Shown: positions 51,069-63,251, counted from the first letter of the stretch. The stretch is 64,000 nucleotides of DNA from Trematomus loennbergii (GCA_012861695.1 JAAOOA010000463.1:36001-100000); one strand, 5' to 3'. Program-made: numbers and translations. Notes: generated by a model from the sequence alone, not told the origin.

Positions 51069-52310
51069 AGGTCTCCTATCATGCAAAATTCACTTTTTTC
51101 ACGTCTTTTATATACATAAATATGTATCCCCGGTGTGTCAGGGAACTCACAAAGTGTCACAAAACCCTCTCTTTTTTCCTCCGTACCCACGTCTCTAAAA
51201 ACGGGGGTACAACGGAGCTGATCCAGATTTGCGTCCGATATGACGTAATATCGGAAATGTGGGCTGGCTTTAGACCGACAGCCCTATCAGAAACGTCGCT
51301 ATCAGAAACATTGCGCAACGTGTTTTGGAAGTAATATGGTCTGTGTTTACATTAGCAAACATCGCTAACACTCAGAGCTAACCTGTACTGGAGAGAGTAT
51401 GTGTAAAAAGCAGGATATAAAAGGAACTCACCTTGTGGTAAACCCGCAAGAGAAAAAGCATTTGAGCTCCATACTGTTTCAGAAATAATCCTTGATGATA
51501 TGGCCTTTTCATCACATTTAGCGCTTTCACACCGGAGTACTTTTCCCCCCGAACTAGGCCGATAGGGGGGGGATTTGGTTTCACACCAAAAAGGACACTA
51601 ACAATTTTTGATTGGCTGGGCGAATTGCAAACCACGCCCCGTAAAACTCCGAAAAGTTTTGTGAAGCCGCCATTTTATTTGCTTGCATTAGCCCAGCGCA
51701 CCAACGGAGAGAGACTAACTTATGGCAACACAAAAGAAAACATGGGAGCGGTGGAGTGATGAGGAGGACGCGACCCAGCAGCTTCTACGGAAGCCAGTCC
51801 CCTCATGTCTGAGGAAGATTAACAGACGCCTAATGCACAGCGGGTGGCAGTATATGCTGTGAAGTTGTTTGCGGCCTGCCAGTAAAACCCAAAGCAGAAG
51901 AAGAAGTGACGTCAGCGGCTTCATTTGCCTAATCCTCTCTCTGGGATTTATTCCGGTGAGAACGCGATCTACTAAGACAGTTCGAGGGACTAAAGAGTTC
52001 GGGGAGAACAAGTACCGGGACAAGTACTTGGTGTGAAAGCGGCTATTAGCATTTAGTTGAGTATCTCAGTAGAATTCTGAGCAGGCATAAGCTCATTCCT
52101 CTTCCTTTTTTTTAAAGCTACAGACCCAGAATCAGCACTTTTCTAACAGGGCTGAAATAGAGGGGTATGAAGCATGGTTAGAATGGGTGATCTGTTTGGT
52201 ATTTGAGCAAAAGACTTCATAAACATGTTTTTTTATATTTGTATACCTATAATATATTATTAATATCTATTTAATCATGATATATATGTGTCTAGTTCAT
52301 TGTAAGATAA
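51069..52310. mobile_element. TTAA element, GGACCTATCATGC family, copy 2
   Basis: Starts after TTAA 51065-51068 with AGGTCTCCTATCATGC. It matches 11594-12541 in reverse at both sides of a nested element: TATGTATCCCCGGTGT near the left, GATCTGTTTGGTATTTG near the right. The right inverted end is eroded, so 52310 is approximate. Confidence 0.7.
51521..52045. mobile_element. Nested TIR element (GCTTTCACACC ends)
   Basis: Left GCGCTTTCACACCGGAGTAC, right, reversed, GCCGCTTTCACACCAAGTAC. TTA occurs beside both ends within two bases, compatible with PIF/Harbinger, but the exact duplication is unclear. No coding content. Confidence 0.65.
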
Positions 52311-53502
52311 TTAGATTAGAAAAAAGCATATTTTACTATACCCTGCTATACAGTGAATAGTGAGTTGATAGAGCTTTATATGCAGTTCAATAATTTGAAA
52401 GGAGAATGAAAATTATATATATTACTTCCTTTTGACATATCATGTACGTGTACCCTGCATTGGGGGGGGTCTATACTCAGGCAACATGAACATTCCCTGT
52501 GCTACTTTGTAAGAGTAATGCTGTTTTCACACTGGACGCGATGCGATGTTTGGGGGCGGCGCGATTACATATAAAGTCAATGCAGAGACGCGGACAGACG
52601 CGAATTCACTCCGACGGCGAGTATGAAGCGGTGGACGCGGCGCGAATCACGCGATTGAGCCGATTGAAGGGGGCCGCGTCAAACGCGAGAGTTCAATTTT
52701 TTAACTCGAGCGTCAAATTCACGTGACGCGTTCTCGCGAAAGCCAATCAGCGTTGGGATTCCCTCTGACGTCCTGCTGTTGATCAGTTGTAAAGATGGAA
52801 GAGATGATCGTTGTGGCTGTGAGTGGGTTCCCGGAGATATACGATACACTTCCACAGAAGGTACAAAGCAGCAATAGTTGTTCCTCCATAGTCAAGGACA
52901 GAAATAACCAAAACGATCTTCCACCATGGAAGTGTAAACAACCTCAACTGTCCGTCAACGGCGCGGCGCGTCAACGGTTTGTCTGTTTTGAATGACGCGA
53001 TAAAACAAACTGCAAGCCGCGGTGAAACTTGAGCGATTGGAGCGATGCGAATATTCGCGAGCATGAAGCGGTGGACGCGGCGCGAATCACGCGATTGAGG
53101 CGATTGAACGGTGCCGCGTCAAACGCGAGAGTTCAACTCGAGCGTCAAATTCACGTGGCGCGTTCTCACGGAAGCCAATCAGCGGTGAGGATCTCAGCCG
53201 CCGTCACTGACGTTCAACCAGAAAACATCAGCCGTTAGCTGTTAGCAGTTAGCACACATAGCTCACAGCTCCTCATATCTGTTCAGAAACTGGACAAAAG
53301 TTAAACAAGTACAAACCACAGACTGTCTGTGTCATGGCGAATACAGTCGCTGGTTTATTTATGTCTGTAGGCCGTTGTTATGAGTGTGGAATGAGCATAT
53401 ACAACGTTAGCTTAGCCTGGTCGCCCCGATCTTCATTCAGAAAACAAGCATTTTAAAAGGTTTTTCGCCTGCCGTCTTGTCTGCAGACTTGTCAAGCATT
53501 AA

Positions 53503-54616
53503 CCTGTTAAGCCCTGAGCCTGTTTTTCAGGTCTCAGGCTCGAAAATGACATTCCCAGAACAAATGACCATATCTTCCCTTCTAAAAGGGTTAAATTAAT
53601 AATCTTTATTCTCAAAGTAATGATAAACCTGTGAGTTGGATGTAGAAAAGTCAGAATCAATATAGATGTTTTTTATTTTAAAGAAAATTCAGATTTTACA
53701 TAGTAAAAAACTGTAAATTATAGTGTCCGTCCAAAATTCTTTTTTACTTATAGTGAAAACCACCCTTGGATGATGGGTTAGTAGACTAAAAGCTTTAGGA
53801 ATCCAAAGTACAACATATAATAAGTACCCTGTATCAAGATTGATGCAAAACAAGTGACATTTGACCTTTTTAGAGAGATTTAGCCAAAAAAAAACACTTC
53901 TGGGGTCATTTGGGTGGATTTGACCTATCTCTGGCCCCCTTGCTCGATTTTGATGAATGAAATCTCTTTATAACCGCTAGAGCCAATGGAATCGAGGGAA
54001 AGTTATATACACACCAAAACGTTAACAAATAAGGAGTGAGAGTGACGCGTTACCAAAACCGGAAGCTGCATACACTCTGGTGGCTACCATTAGCAGCTAA
54101 CTTTTCCGCGCCGATTTTTACATAAAAAATGGAATTATGGATTATAAATAATTTCTTCAAAGGCACAGGTACATTATCAACCTATGGATCAACCATATGC
54201 CATTGAACACGTCTTTTGACCTAATTGACAGCTACGGTGAGACGATCTGCGTAAAAGCTCCGTAAAGGTACGTGTTGTGATGTCTGTGTTTGCTTCCCCT
54301 GTCGCAAGTTCGGATCGCTCAGTGATGATACTATACCTAAATAATCAGTGGAGTCTCAGCTTTAATCGGCTATATTGTATGTGCAGCTACGATAAGTAAT
54401 AAGGGTATTTTATCTTGAATTGTGTGCCGCAGTGCGTTAGAATTGTTTCGCTCAGGGGTCATTTAGACGCTTCTCATGAGACTTGTGTTTTGTTTTGTAA
54501 AAAGGTTCATATCTTCAGTTAGCTGAGATTCTTCCCGTTAATCTGGTGCTACACATTAATAGTTTCATAAATGTTAAGAAGCCCTGAGACATGGGGGGAC
54601 CGCCGTGCTTAAGAGG
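53503..54616. mobile_element. piggyBac-like TTAA element, copy 2
   Basis: TTAA at 53499-53502 and 54617-54620. Left CCTGTTAAGCCC as in copy 1, right end CTTAAGAGG (diverged). The left 500 bp are nearly identical to 6498-7000; the right halves differ. The related uninterrupted target exists at 50211-50214. Confidence 0.9.
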
Positions 54617-54818
54617 TTAATTCATGGTTTTTACTAACCGGTATCAGTATGTCGTTACTTCGGCATCATTTTGAAACGTGTATTACAATTTAATCACGGT
54701 AAAATATGTTCATTTTGTTGTAGTTGTAGCTCCCGAGCCAGCGCGTCTTGTTTGAATGATGCGAGTAAACACTGGCAGCCGCGGTGAAACTCGAGCGTTT
54801 AGAGCGATGCGATAGGAG

Positions 54819-55611
54819 CAGGGGTTAAATTGGGATTTGATATGTGGGGGGGCTCTGTGTGGAAGGGGGGGGGGGGGGGTGTCGAAGATCTCATGATTTC
54901 ACCTTAAGGGCTATACTGTATATGAGGCCCTAAAGCAACTGCTCCATTATCTGTATCAAATGCAAACATTGATGCCACCAAATGACACAATACAAATAGA
55001 AATTACTTAATTTAAATGAATTTACATCTTAAATTATTATGTACACACACAAATGTTTACAAATATCCAACCTTCAAATTGCTTTTTTTAAATCATAATG
55101 CTCTGCACACTTGCTAGAGAACATTTTTGATGAAATCTCAGTTATAGGGCTGCGAGATTATGGCCAAAAGTATGCTGTACATTTCACTGTAAACGATTGA
55201 ATCATCACCAAAAGTCGATCAGAACTCAGCTTTATGCACACACACACATACATTTAGCTTGGTTTAGGAAACGGGCTCCGTGTTACAGGACGGGTCACGT
55301 GGTTTCGCTGCTCCGCTGCAGACTCTCCTCAATGAGGAGCAGCGGAGTCCGGGCGGGGGGGCTGCGGGCTGCAACTCCTGATCGGAGCAGAGACACACAC
55401 TCACTAAGCCAAAAAACGATATCCGGTCACAGAGATCTGCTATTTGAAAGTGAAGTCAACACATATTGACACTAAATATAGTCTATATTAAGAACAAAAA
55501 AAGTACATATAGTTTTTTGTATATGACAAATTTGCGAGGGTGATGATGTCAGAGCATCGTCCTATGTGCCGGGGCTTAGCCCCGGACAGCCCCAGCCCAA
55601 TTTAACCCCTG
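54819..55611. mobile_element. hAT MITE with 16-bp perfect ends
   Basis: Exact 8-bp duplications GATAGGAG at 54811-54818 and 55612-55619. Ends CAGGGGTTAAATTGGG and its exact complement. 793 bp. The frame of 90 codons inside shows no transposase features. Confidence 0.93.
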
Positions 55612-55671
55612 GATAGGAGCGATTAGAGCGAAGCAAATATTCGCATCGCGTCCGGTGTGAACGCACCATAA

Positions 55672-57060
55672 GGAAGTAGAAGTGGTATTAGTAGTTAAGT
55701 AGTAAGTAGTTAATTTTCATTGCATTTGGGAGCAGAAACAAGCAGATTGATGCCTGAAAAACCATGACCAACAGTCGTTTTAGTTGCACAGCCATGTCAT
55801 TAATGAAATCACATGCTCAGCGACTCTCGGTGTGCATTTAGCACTAACCTGGTTTATTAATAATGGCAGAATCAGAATACCTTCATTCGTCCAACAGAGG
55901 GGAAATGTACATTGATACAGCAAGTAAAGAGCCAATGATAGCTGAATGTTAATGAGGAAGCATGCATCAAATATTGAAGATAAAAGTTTACAAATTTACA
56001 AAATACACATCCAGTACCTAGCAGCATTTATAAAGTTGTGAGATAGCAGCCAGGTGATAGTATTAAAGGTGGAAGTATATATTACACAGATACTACAAAT
56101 TCATTACAGAAGTTGAATACTAACTAAGGGACAGCAGCCAGTAATAAATACAATATTTATGAAGCAATACGTATATATATTGCACATAAGTAGTATTGCA
56201 TAACAGTGCTAACAGGTGCTATAGTCTTTGTTGTTAAATGTGTGTGGGGGTCCACCAAGGGCCGTGATGGTTTTAGAGCCTGACTACTCATCATACAATA
56301 TGTTTTGTTTTAAAAATAAATCACAAGTTAAAAGTTGAAATCGATGGCAGCAACAAATTGTTATTCTCCTAAAGCAAACGCGGAAGATTGGTGATTTATT
56401 TTGACAGTATTGATTTCTAGACCTACCAAGCTTTCTAATATTCTCTCTTCACAAAATAGCCATGCATGGGGAAATAGCAGGGCAGGACAGGAGTCACTAG
56501 CTGAAAGAAATTGTACGCCCAGTTTGAGGAAATCAAATGCTCTGAGAGAGTGCCGACTTAAGCCCTGGCTTCAGACGCAGCAAAGTCCATCAGAACCTCG
56601 ATTTATAGGGGGCTTTCAGGGGCTTGTGCACTGTGCGGGAGATGTTTACACAGATGGGATTTTTACAAGGGGGCAATTTAGGCAGATAACGCTTCTGCTG
56701 TTCGAGGTGGAATGAGAGGTCACAGCCACAGTTCACACCTGTGTTCCTGTGCCAGCAATAAGAAGCTTTTATCCTGCGGGTTAAAGCTGCTGTAGGTGAA
56801 GCTCAGGTCGCTCAGGTCAGAGCAGGGGTGCGTTTTCATCCAGCAACCAGAAAGTCCAACAAATAAAATACCTTTTGGGATTTTGATAACCTTCTGACCT
56901 CCATTAGATTTGTCCATGGTGGCCTTATCCAACATATGTCTGAGGGAATGCTTTCAAGCCAGATGCATTTGGTCTGGATGTACCATGCTAGGCAGCAGAA
57001 CTTACCAGAAGCAAAGGACCTGCAGGCAGCACTGAAGGGAAAGGATTGTTATAATATCTG
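55672..57060. other. Intron 3 sequence with LINE-tail-like piece
   Basis: About 55868-56240 (GAATCAGAATACCTTCATTC and AT-rich continuation) looks like a reversed LINE 3' region. The rest, including a 104-codon frame at 56401-56715, is unrecognised. Confidence 0.35.
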
Positions 57061-57066
57061 TGACCT

Positions 57067-58322
57067 GGGGCCTCATTTATAAACGGTGCGCACGCTCAAA
57101 AGATGGCATACGCCAGTTTCTAAGCAATGTTTGCGATTTATAAAAAACAAACTTGACGGGAAAATGTGCGGTCCTCCACGCAAACTCTGACCCAATGCGT
57201 ACGCACTACGCACAAAACGGGAGAGACGAGAAACTGCGACACCGTTGGCAGAAGGAAGAATGGAGAGAAATATGTGAAAATAATACCATAAATATAATGT
57301 TACCTCTCATGTATCATATATGAAGAATTAATTCGCAAAAATTGATTGAAGCCAATCTTAAAATGATTAAACAAACGCCTGTTTGAGACTCCTCAGTGCA
57401 CACAAAAATGTAACTTGTTGAAATAAATATACGGATATGTTATTGAAAACCACCTCGAATATGTTGACTTAATGTTATGACATGTATTCTCATAAATGCA
57501 GTATACAGAAGGACAGAATTACGTCTAAACTGAGGCCGTTTTGCTTTTCTATAGGTTGTATAGATACGAGCATGGTTTTATATACTATCATGTTTAATCA
57601 TGTTTTATGCCGTTTGCTAAGACTTGATAAGTCGCTCATAAAACACAGGAGGTATGGAAACTAAGAACACCATATATTTGATAGATTTGGCAGCTGATAT
57701 TACACATTTGTTTTATTTCATTTAAGTGGTGATATAGAGTTGCTGCGGGTGGGTTGAGATGCACAGGCTGCAGAGGAGACGCTGCGCACAGCTGATCGAC
57801 AGCTGGAACACAAACCACCAAATAAAAAATAAAACATTAATTGACTCCACAGGGATCCCCCGATACTTTCTTACAGTTTCTCATCATGGGGGGGGTCTCC
57901 TGTTCCCGGCACAAACACACTGACATACTGCCTGAGGAAGGTTATGTGTATTTTGTCATAAACTTTTTTCGGACCACTTATTTAGGTGACGATCCGACCT
58001 TCAATCTGACACGGTGTGAAATGTCTTTTTTAGCTGTTCTGTCGTCATTTCCTGCGATCTTCTTCATGCAGTCAGTCAAAATGAATATTAATACGGGGCG
58101 GTTTCTTTGACAAATATGGGCGTTACGTGAAGCCTGCAAAAGCTGCACCGCATTTCGAGTTGATTGTGATTTATAAAGGGAAACCTTTAGGACGTGCGTG
58201 CAGCACGTCCTACGCCGGTACGCAGTGTTTTATAAATCGGAAAATGTCTGTGCGTATTTATTTGCTTTGACGTAAGCAACCTTCCCACGTGAATCCTACG
58301 CAAGGCTTTATAAATGAGGCTC
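57067..58322. mobile_element. TIR element with GCCTCATTTATAAA ends
   Basis: Left GGGGCCTCATTTATAAAC, right, reversed, GGAGCCTCATTTATAAAG. Further ATTTATAAA motifs lie near both ends, and both arms are CpG-rich (GCGCACGC, TACGCAC). Looks like a widespread fish DNA element. No clear target duplication. An 89-codon frame at 57841-58110 is unrecognised. Confidence 0.7.
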
Positions 58323-58324
58323 CA

Positions 58325-58985
58325 GGAGGGGCTGGGCTGTGTATGAACTGTGGATGAACTGTCAACCACCGCCTGACACATTTCCTTCACAGAGATGGAA
58401 AACAACATGAGGTCAAGGAAGGAAGGAAAATTCATAAGGACTTAAGAAAAGAAAACGTTGGTGCTGAGAGAATCCCTGAACACACAAGGCTGAGGACGTT
58501 TTGTTTGAAGCAACTTTATTCATATGCATATAAAATGAATACAATGACAAAATAAATGCTTCACAAATCATGAAATGTTGTTCTACATGTTGCTGCAAGG
58601 CATTGTTGGACATGTCCTTTCCTTTTTTTAAGTATGTTCCAGTGTATCCTTTGCTAAAGGAGATAAGAAAGGGAGCAGTGGAGCACCTTTATTTAGCATT
58701 TATTGAATTCCACCAGCTGTTCTCATTATTCCAACGGAGAGCCTCACTCAGGAAAGACTAATTACCAATCAACACCTTTCATCCGTTGTGTATATATGTG
58801 ATTAGATGTGGATTTAAACGCTGCATTCATCCAGGCAGAAGACATTCATGCTTGCATTGCAGGATTAAACCACCACTTCAGTACTGATGACTTCTCCACA
58901 CCTCCAGAAGTCTGCATTTGGTACTATCACTAAATTATGATTTAGATTGTTTTTGATCACTAATTGCTATTTACTTTTGTGTCTT
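58325..58985. other. Intron 3, upstream of coding exon 3
   Basis: No gene seen. Confidence 0.35.
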
Positions 58986-58989
58986 TCAG

Positions 58990-59063
58990 AATCAACATAT
59001 CGTCACCAAGCCAACATTGACGATGAGGTTGTTGCCATGGAGATCCTGGACACTGCCGGGCAG
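58990..59063 (+). CDS. rerg: rerg coding exon 3 (residues 40-64, G3/switch II start)
   Basis: A 74-nt exon between acceptor TTTCAG (ends 58989) and donor GTGAGAC (59064). With the carried G it starts at Glu40 and ends exactly at codon Gln64, leaving phase 0. It contains DTAGQ, the magnesium- and gamma-phosphate-contacting G3 motif. Gln64 is the position equivalent to the catalytic glutamine of Ras, so GTP hydrolysis should be intact. This exon is not visible as an open frame with its own ATG; it was found by reading for the family sequence between exons 2 and 4. Confidence 0.95.
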
Positions 59064-59069
59064 GTGAGA

Positions 59070-59790
59070 CACATGGTCCCTGTGTCCCTGATCTGATTCT
59101 GTGTTAAACATCTATATTTGACAGAAAACATATTCCATAGAGTTAGGGGTGTTGCTAGAGATAGATTTGAAAAAAACAAATGGCAACAAATGATGAACCC
59201 AAGTCCTTGGTATGAGTCAAACTGCTGATTCAACTCAATGATTTGCTAAGATCCCTCTTCCTGGTGAACGCCTAGTTAATAATTGCATTCTGTTGAATAT
59301 TCAAAGTTAAATCTGATTCAAACTTTTCATTTGATTTATCCGATGTGACATTTACACTTTTTGTAAAAGGCAGTTTTTTGAGTGATAGTAGGAGTGTTTA
59401 TGAGACTGAATGCCATTTCCTGGCAGAGGCAGTGTGGTTCATGAGGAGAGCTTGTGTAAGTCCTCGGGCTGAAGATAAATATGCTGCAGTGCTGCGTAGG
59501 TGTTCTGCTGTCGGCTGATTTCCCCGGTGACACTTCAGCCAAGTCATCTCTCTCTCATTATATTGTAGTCTATTTTCAGCTGGCATCAAACAGAGGTTTG
59601 AATTTTCGGCCCCTCTTGACTCTCGTTGTTTTAAAGCATGCTGCTAACTCTATCTTGATTTGTGGAGGTGGAGTCTTCATAAATTGGAGAAAAAAAGCTT
59701 CTCCATTAAAAAAAACGACTTTATACATGTGAACATGGCCTACATATGGCAAGACTGAATGTGTAATGTAAAATACAAACAGACATGGAT
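59070..59790. other. Intron 4 proximal part, no gene seen
   Basis: Overlapping short frames without family resemblance. Confidence 0.35.
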
Positions 59791-60300
59791 GAATCAGAAT
59801 CAGCACTGCTTTATTGACCCTCCGAAGGAAAATGGGTCACAGTTATCCCATTCTAAAATAGAAATATTCCATTCAAATAATGTTGTAAAGATATTTGAAT
59901 TATACTACAACGAAAAATAACTGGAAATATTTTAAAAGATAATATAATAAATAAATAAATGAATACAAATATATAACAACAGGGCACTTAAAATAATGCT
60001 GAAAAGTGGGAGTAATAATTAATGCAATAATAAATACATACAAATATTAGTTGAAATGCACAGTATGAATACATGAATAAATGCAGTATCAATGCTAGAT
60101 TAAACCAAAGGATTGCACAGTGAACTTACTGCACAACATAATGTAACTATTAGGTCAGTATTGCAGAGTTGAAGGTATAAATAAATGATGTAGAGCTGCT
60201 GAAAGAGGGGAAATAAGTGTTGAAGATTCTGAGGGAGGGGTTAAAGAGTTTTTAATGGTCACAGGCAGGGATGACTTCCTGTGGTGCTGAATAAATAAAA
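59790..60300 (-). repeat. LINE 3'-region-like fragment
   Basis: GAATCAGAATCAGCACTGCT then TTTATTGACCC, followed by long AT-rich sequence and AGGGATGACTTCCTGTGG at about 60267. This is the reversed tail and end of a fish LINE. Confidence 0.45.
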
Positions 60301-60309
60301 CGTTGTGGT

Positions 60310-61075
60310 TTCAAAGACACAGACAGAAGTCCCAAGCGAGAAATAGTCTGGAACTTTACCACTAGTAACCGTTTTGACGTGAACTTTAGTTGACTGCTTT
60401 AAAAAGAAAAGAGCCAGGTTAGCATTTCCCCCATTCCCCCAAGCTAACTACATTAGCATATTACTTATCATTAGACCTGGAGAAACATTGGCATCCACTG
60501 TCGGGCATCTGATAAATGCAAGTCCAATATTCTCTTTGCTGTAAGATCTGATTTGGTCTCCACCAAGTTAATACGGGTTTGATTATTGCATTGTAGCGGA
60601 AATATGACTGATGATTATAAATACAGATTCAGTAGTGACTATATAAACAATCCCTAAAACTCCCCAAATAATTGATAACCTTCTTATCAATGTTGGCATA
60701 AAAAGTAGATTTCAGGATGTGTTCAAATACTAATGCACTGTATATTAACTTCTTTAATAGCAAACCGTTTTTTTATCGTCTGAAAACATATCAAAAGTGA
60801 AATATTAAAAGCTTTTAGCCTTGCTGACAATATAACTGGTCCAACACAATGCATTGTGGTTTTAAAGACACATACAGTATTCCCAACCAAGAAATAGTCT
60901 GGCACATACCAACTTGTAATAGATTCAACATAAGATTTTGTAAGTTTGGAGCAGACGTTACTGCTATTAAAAAGAGCCAGGTTAGCTTTTCCGTCTGTTT
61001 CAAGTATTTATGCTAAGCTAAGCTAACTGGCAGCTGGCTGTAGCTTCATATTTAGCATACAGAAATGATCTCATT
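60310..61075 (+). repeat. Two same-strand copies of an interspersed repeat
   Basis: The pattern GTGGTTTCAAAGACACA...CCAAG(C)GAGAAATAGTCTGG...AAAAGAGCCAGGTTAGC occurs at 60306-60430 and again at about 60855-60990, the second continuing into GCTAAGCTAAGCTAACTGGC and GTAGCTTCATATTTAGC. The latter part also occurs at about 24100. Common fish repeat; class not determined. Ends about 90 bp before coding exon 4. Confidence 0.55.
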
Positions 61076-61166
61076 CTCTGTAAGGGAGTTTCCTCAAATA
61101 TTGAACCGATTCAGCATTATTGTTACACTTTGAGTTTGTGACCAGAGTTTCTGTCTTCTATCTCAG

Positions 61167-61577
61167 GAGGACATCCAGCAGAAGGAGAGTCACATGCGTT
61201 GGGGTGACGGATTTGTCATTGTGTATGACATCACAGACCGCGGGAGCTTTGAGGAGGTGGCTCCGCTGCGAAGTCTCCTAGAGGAGGTGAAGAGGCCCAA
61301 AAACGTACCTCTGGTCCTGGTGGGCAACAAGTCGGACCTGGACCACGCCCGGCAGGTGGGCACCGAGGAGGGCGAGCGTCTGGCTGCTGAAATGGCGTGC
61401 GCCTTCTACGAATGTTCAGCGTGTGCCAACGAGGGGGGCACCGTGGCCGAGGCCTTCCATGAGCTGTGTCGCGAAGTGAGGCGCCGCAAGGCCGTGCAGG
61501 GCAAGGCCCGCCGCCGCAGCTCCACCACACACGTCAAACAGGCCATTAACAAGATGCTGACCAAGATCAGCAGCTAA
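61167..61577 (+). CDS. rerg: rerg coding exon 4 (residues 65-200, rest of GTPase domain and tail)
   Basis: Follows acceptor TCTCAG (ends 61166) and runs to TAA at 61575-61577. It encodes the end of switch II, the G4 motif NKSD (118-121), G5 ECSA (146-149) and a basic tail ending KMLTKISS. The third position is GC-rich compared with the AT-rich surroundings, as expected for a conserved coding exon. Against the mammalian protein as I remember it, there is one extra residue in the loop after ECSACA (about residues 152-156), making 200 rather than 199 residues. There is no C-terminal cysteine, so membrane lipidation is not expected. An internal ATG at 61194 is Met74, not the start. Confidence 0.96.
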   Translation, partial: EDIQQKESHMRWGDGFVIVYDITDRGSFEEVAPLRSLLEEVKRPKNVPLVLVGNKSDLDHARQVGTEEGERLAAEMACAFYECSACANEGGTVAEAFHELCREVRRRKAVQGKARRRSSTTHVKQAINKMLTKISS

Positions 61578-62431
61578 GGGAGAGTGGTGACACGAGAAAT
61601 TTACATTTATCTCCTGTAAATGTTTCTAGAAATGCTTGGCTCTGGAATGGACAAAAGTGACGGAATTAAAGTGGAATGTGTTCTTTTTCTCTGATCGTTT
61701 TTCAATTAAAATGTTCCAAGTGCAATATCTCTCCCCACTGAAGATGTAAAGCACTCACTCTGATCTTAGAAGTATCATGGAGTTTCATAAGGAACCATAC
61801 ATATCATGAGGTTCTTAATTTTTCTGAAAATGATGCATGAAAGACGTATTTTCTGGCATGCCAAGGACCCAAGGATTTATTGATGTTGAAAGAGAAGATT
61901 GTTGGTTTCCTCTCTGTATCTTGTCTGTAGGGGGTATTGTTAACTGTGTGTAACCGTTCTGTAAGCAGTGATCAAGGCAAAATTAAATCGAAGAACTACT
62001 TCAATATAAAAGTACACAACCCTTGACAATCCCAGGGTTGTCAATGTCCTTCAAAACAGAGTGTGTAACAAAGTCCCATCCTTCCTGTTGACATGATGTT
62101 CTGCAGTGTGCTCTGTTGTCCTCTACACGTGGACCCAAGAGTTTTTCCTGAAGGAACCAAAGCACAGGTCCACCACACGTCACGGTTTTCTAAGTGAAGC
62201 TGTCTTGTCAATCCAGCATGTCACATTCCAGGGATTCTCTGTAAATGAAAAAGTGTAGACTACAGTAGGTATAAATGATATATTGCCTTAAGCAATGCTG
62301 TGTCCTACAGAACCCAAAGTCATCTACAGTAAGCTACTGTAACTGTTGAGATGTAATGTTTTCTTCTTCATGTGAGTGACCTGTATGATCAAACAACCAG
62401 TTGTGCACTTGTAATTAAAAACTGAGATATA
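61578..62431 (+). other. rerg: rerg 3' UTR (proximal estimate)
   Basis: AT-rich sequence after the stop. Several AATTAAA-type poly(A) signal variants occur, with a plausible one at 62413-62419 followed within 40 bases by a GT/T-rich stretch. A canonical AATAAA is found only at about 63268, beyond SINE-like and LINE-like pieces, so a longer UTR is possible. Confidence 0.35.
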
Positions 62432-62589
62432 ACTACCAGGTGTCCTTTTCATGAGTTTTTATGATCCATGTATATGTCATCACTGGTTGATGTGCCACAG
62501 ACGTGATGGTGGGCTCAGCTACATCTAATGACCAGTGTGAGGGATACGCCTTCAGCCACACCATCAAACATGTCCTATTTACATAGAGT

Positions 62590-62780
62590 TAAATGTCAGT
62601 TATATCCAGACCCTGAAACTCATCAAGGTTTACCTTGCTTTCTAAAAGGGAGGTTGTTGGACAAGACACTTCACCCCAAATTGTTCCTGTGGGGATTGCC
62701 CACAGTATTTAATGTACTGTATGTCAGTCACTTTGGATAAAAGCGTCTAACAAGTGACATGTAATGTAATGTAAAACATA
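62590..62780 (+). repeat. SINE/retroposon-like tail
   Basis: TTGTTCCTGTGGGGATTGCC and CACTTTGGATAAAAGCGTCT followed by (ATGTA)n-type tail. This is a widespread fish retroposon ending. It lies in or just past the rerg 3' UTR. Confidence 0.55.
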
Positions 62781-62981
62781 TGTAGATATATTGCCAGTTT
62801 TTATGTTTCAAAATGTAAGTGCACAAACAAAACAAATTTATTTTTGTTTAGCTGTAATACAGACACAATGCAGACGTTAATTATTGGCGTTTTAATGGAT
62901 AATGAAACAAGTCTATTCTATTTGTTAATTAACATTGAACAGCCCTTAATACTTAACTGAACCTGAACTTCACTATTTTGT

Positions 62982-63251
62982 TCACACTACACATGTACAA
63001 AGTTTTCTTAACTTATCTCCAAAACGTTGTGCTTCATCAGATCTTAAAAGTCCATTCACCCATCCTCGAATGCTCATGCGGGGTCGCGGAGGAAGCAGCT
63101 CCAGCAGAGGGTCCCAAACTTCCCGGGGCCACAGCTCTGACAGTGCCAGTGTGGAGATATAATCCCTCCAGCTGGTCCTGGGTCTGCCCCTCGGTCTGCT
63201 CCCTGCTAAACGGGCCTGGGACAACTCCCTAGGGAGGCAGCTAAAGTGCAC
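62982..63251 (-). pseudogene. LINE ORF2 C-terminal fragment
   Basis: The minus-strand frame contains GRPRTSWRDYI and LLPPRPR, typical of the C-terminal tail of reverse transcriptase ORFs in fish non-LTR retrotransposons, after a REL.QARLAG-like segment. Only the last 80-90 codons are present. A DNA-only repeat carrying this segment is the alternative. Confidence 0.55.

Larger units (their letters stand above)
52519..55668. mobile_element. PIF/Harbinger-type element (TTCACACYGGACGCGATGCG ends), host to two insertions
   Basis: TAA at 52516-52518 and 55669-55671. The ends share CACACYGGACGCGATGCG in inverted orientation, right end TGGTGCGTTCACACCGG. CpG-rich arms contain a partly duplicated block (about 52615-52760 and 53060-53205). 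Interrupted at 53503-54616 and 54819-55611. Without these the element is about 1.2 kb and has no transposase. Confidence 0.82.
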
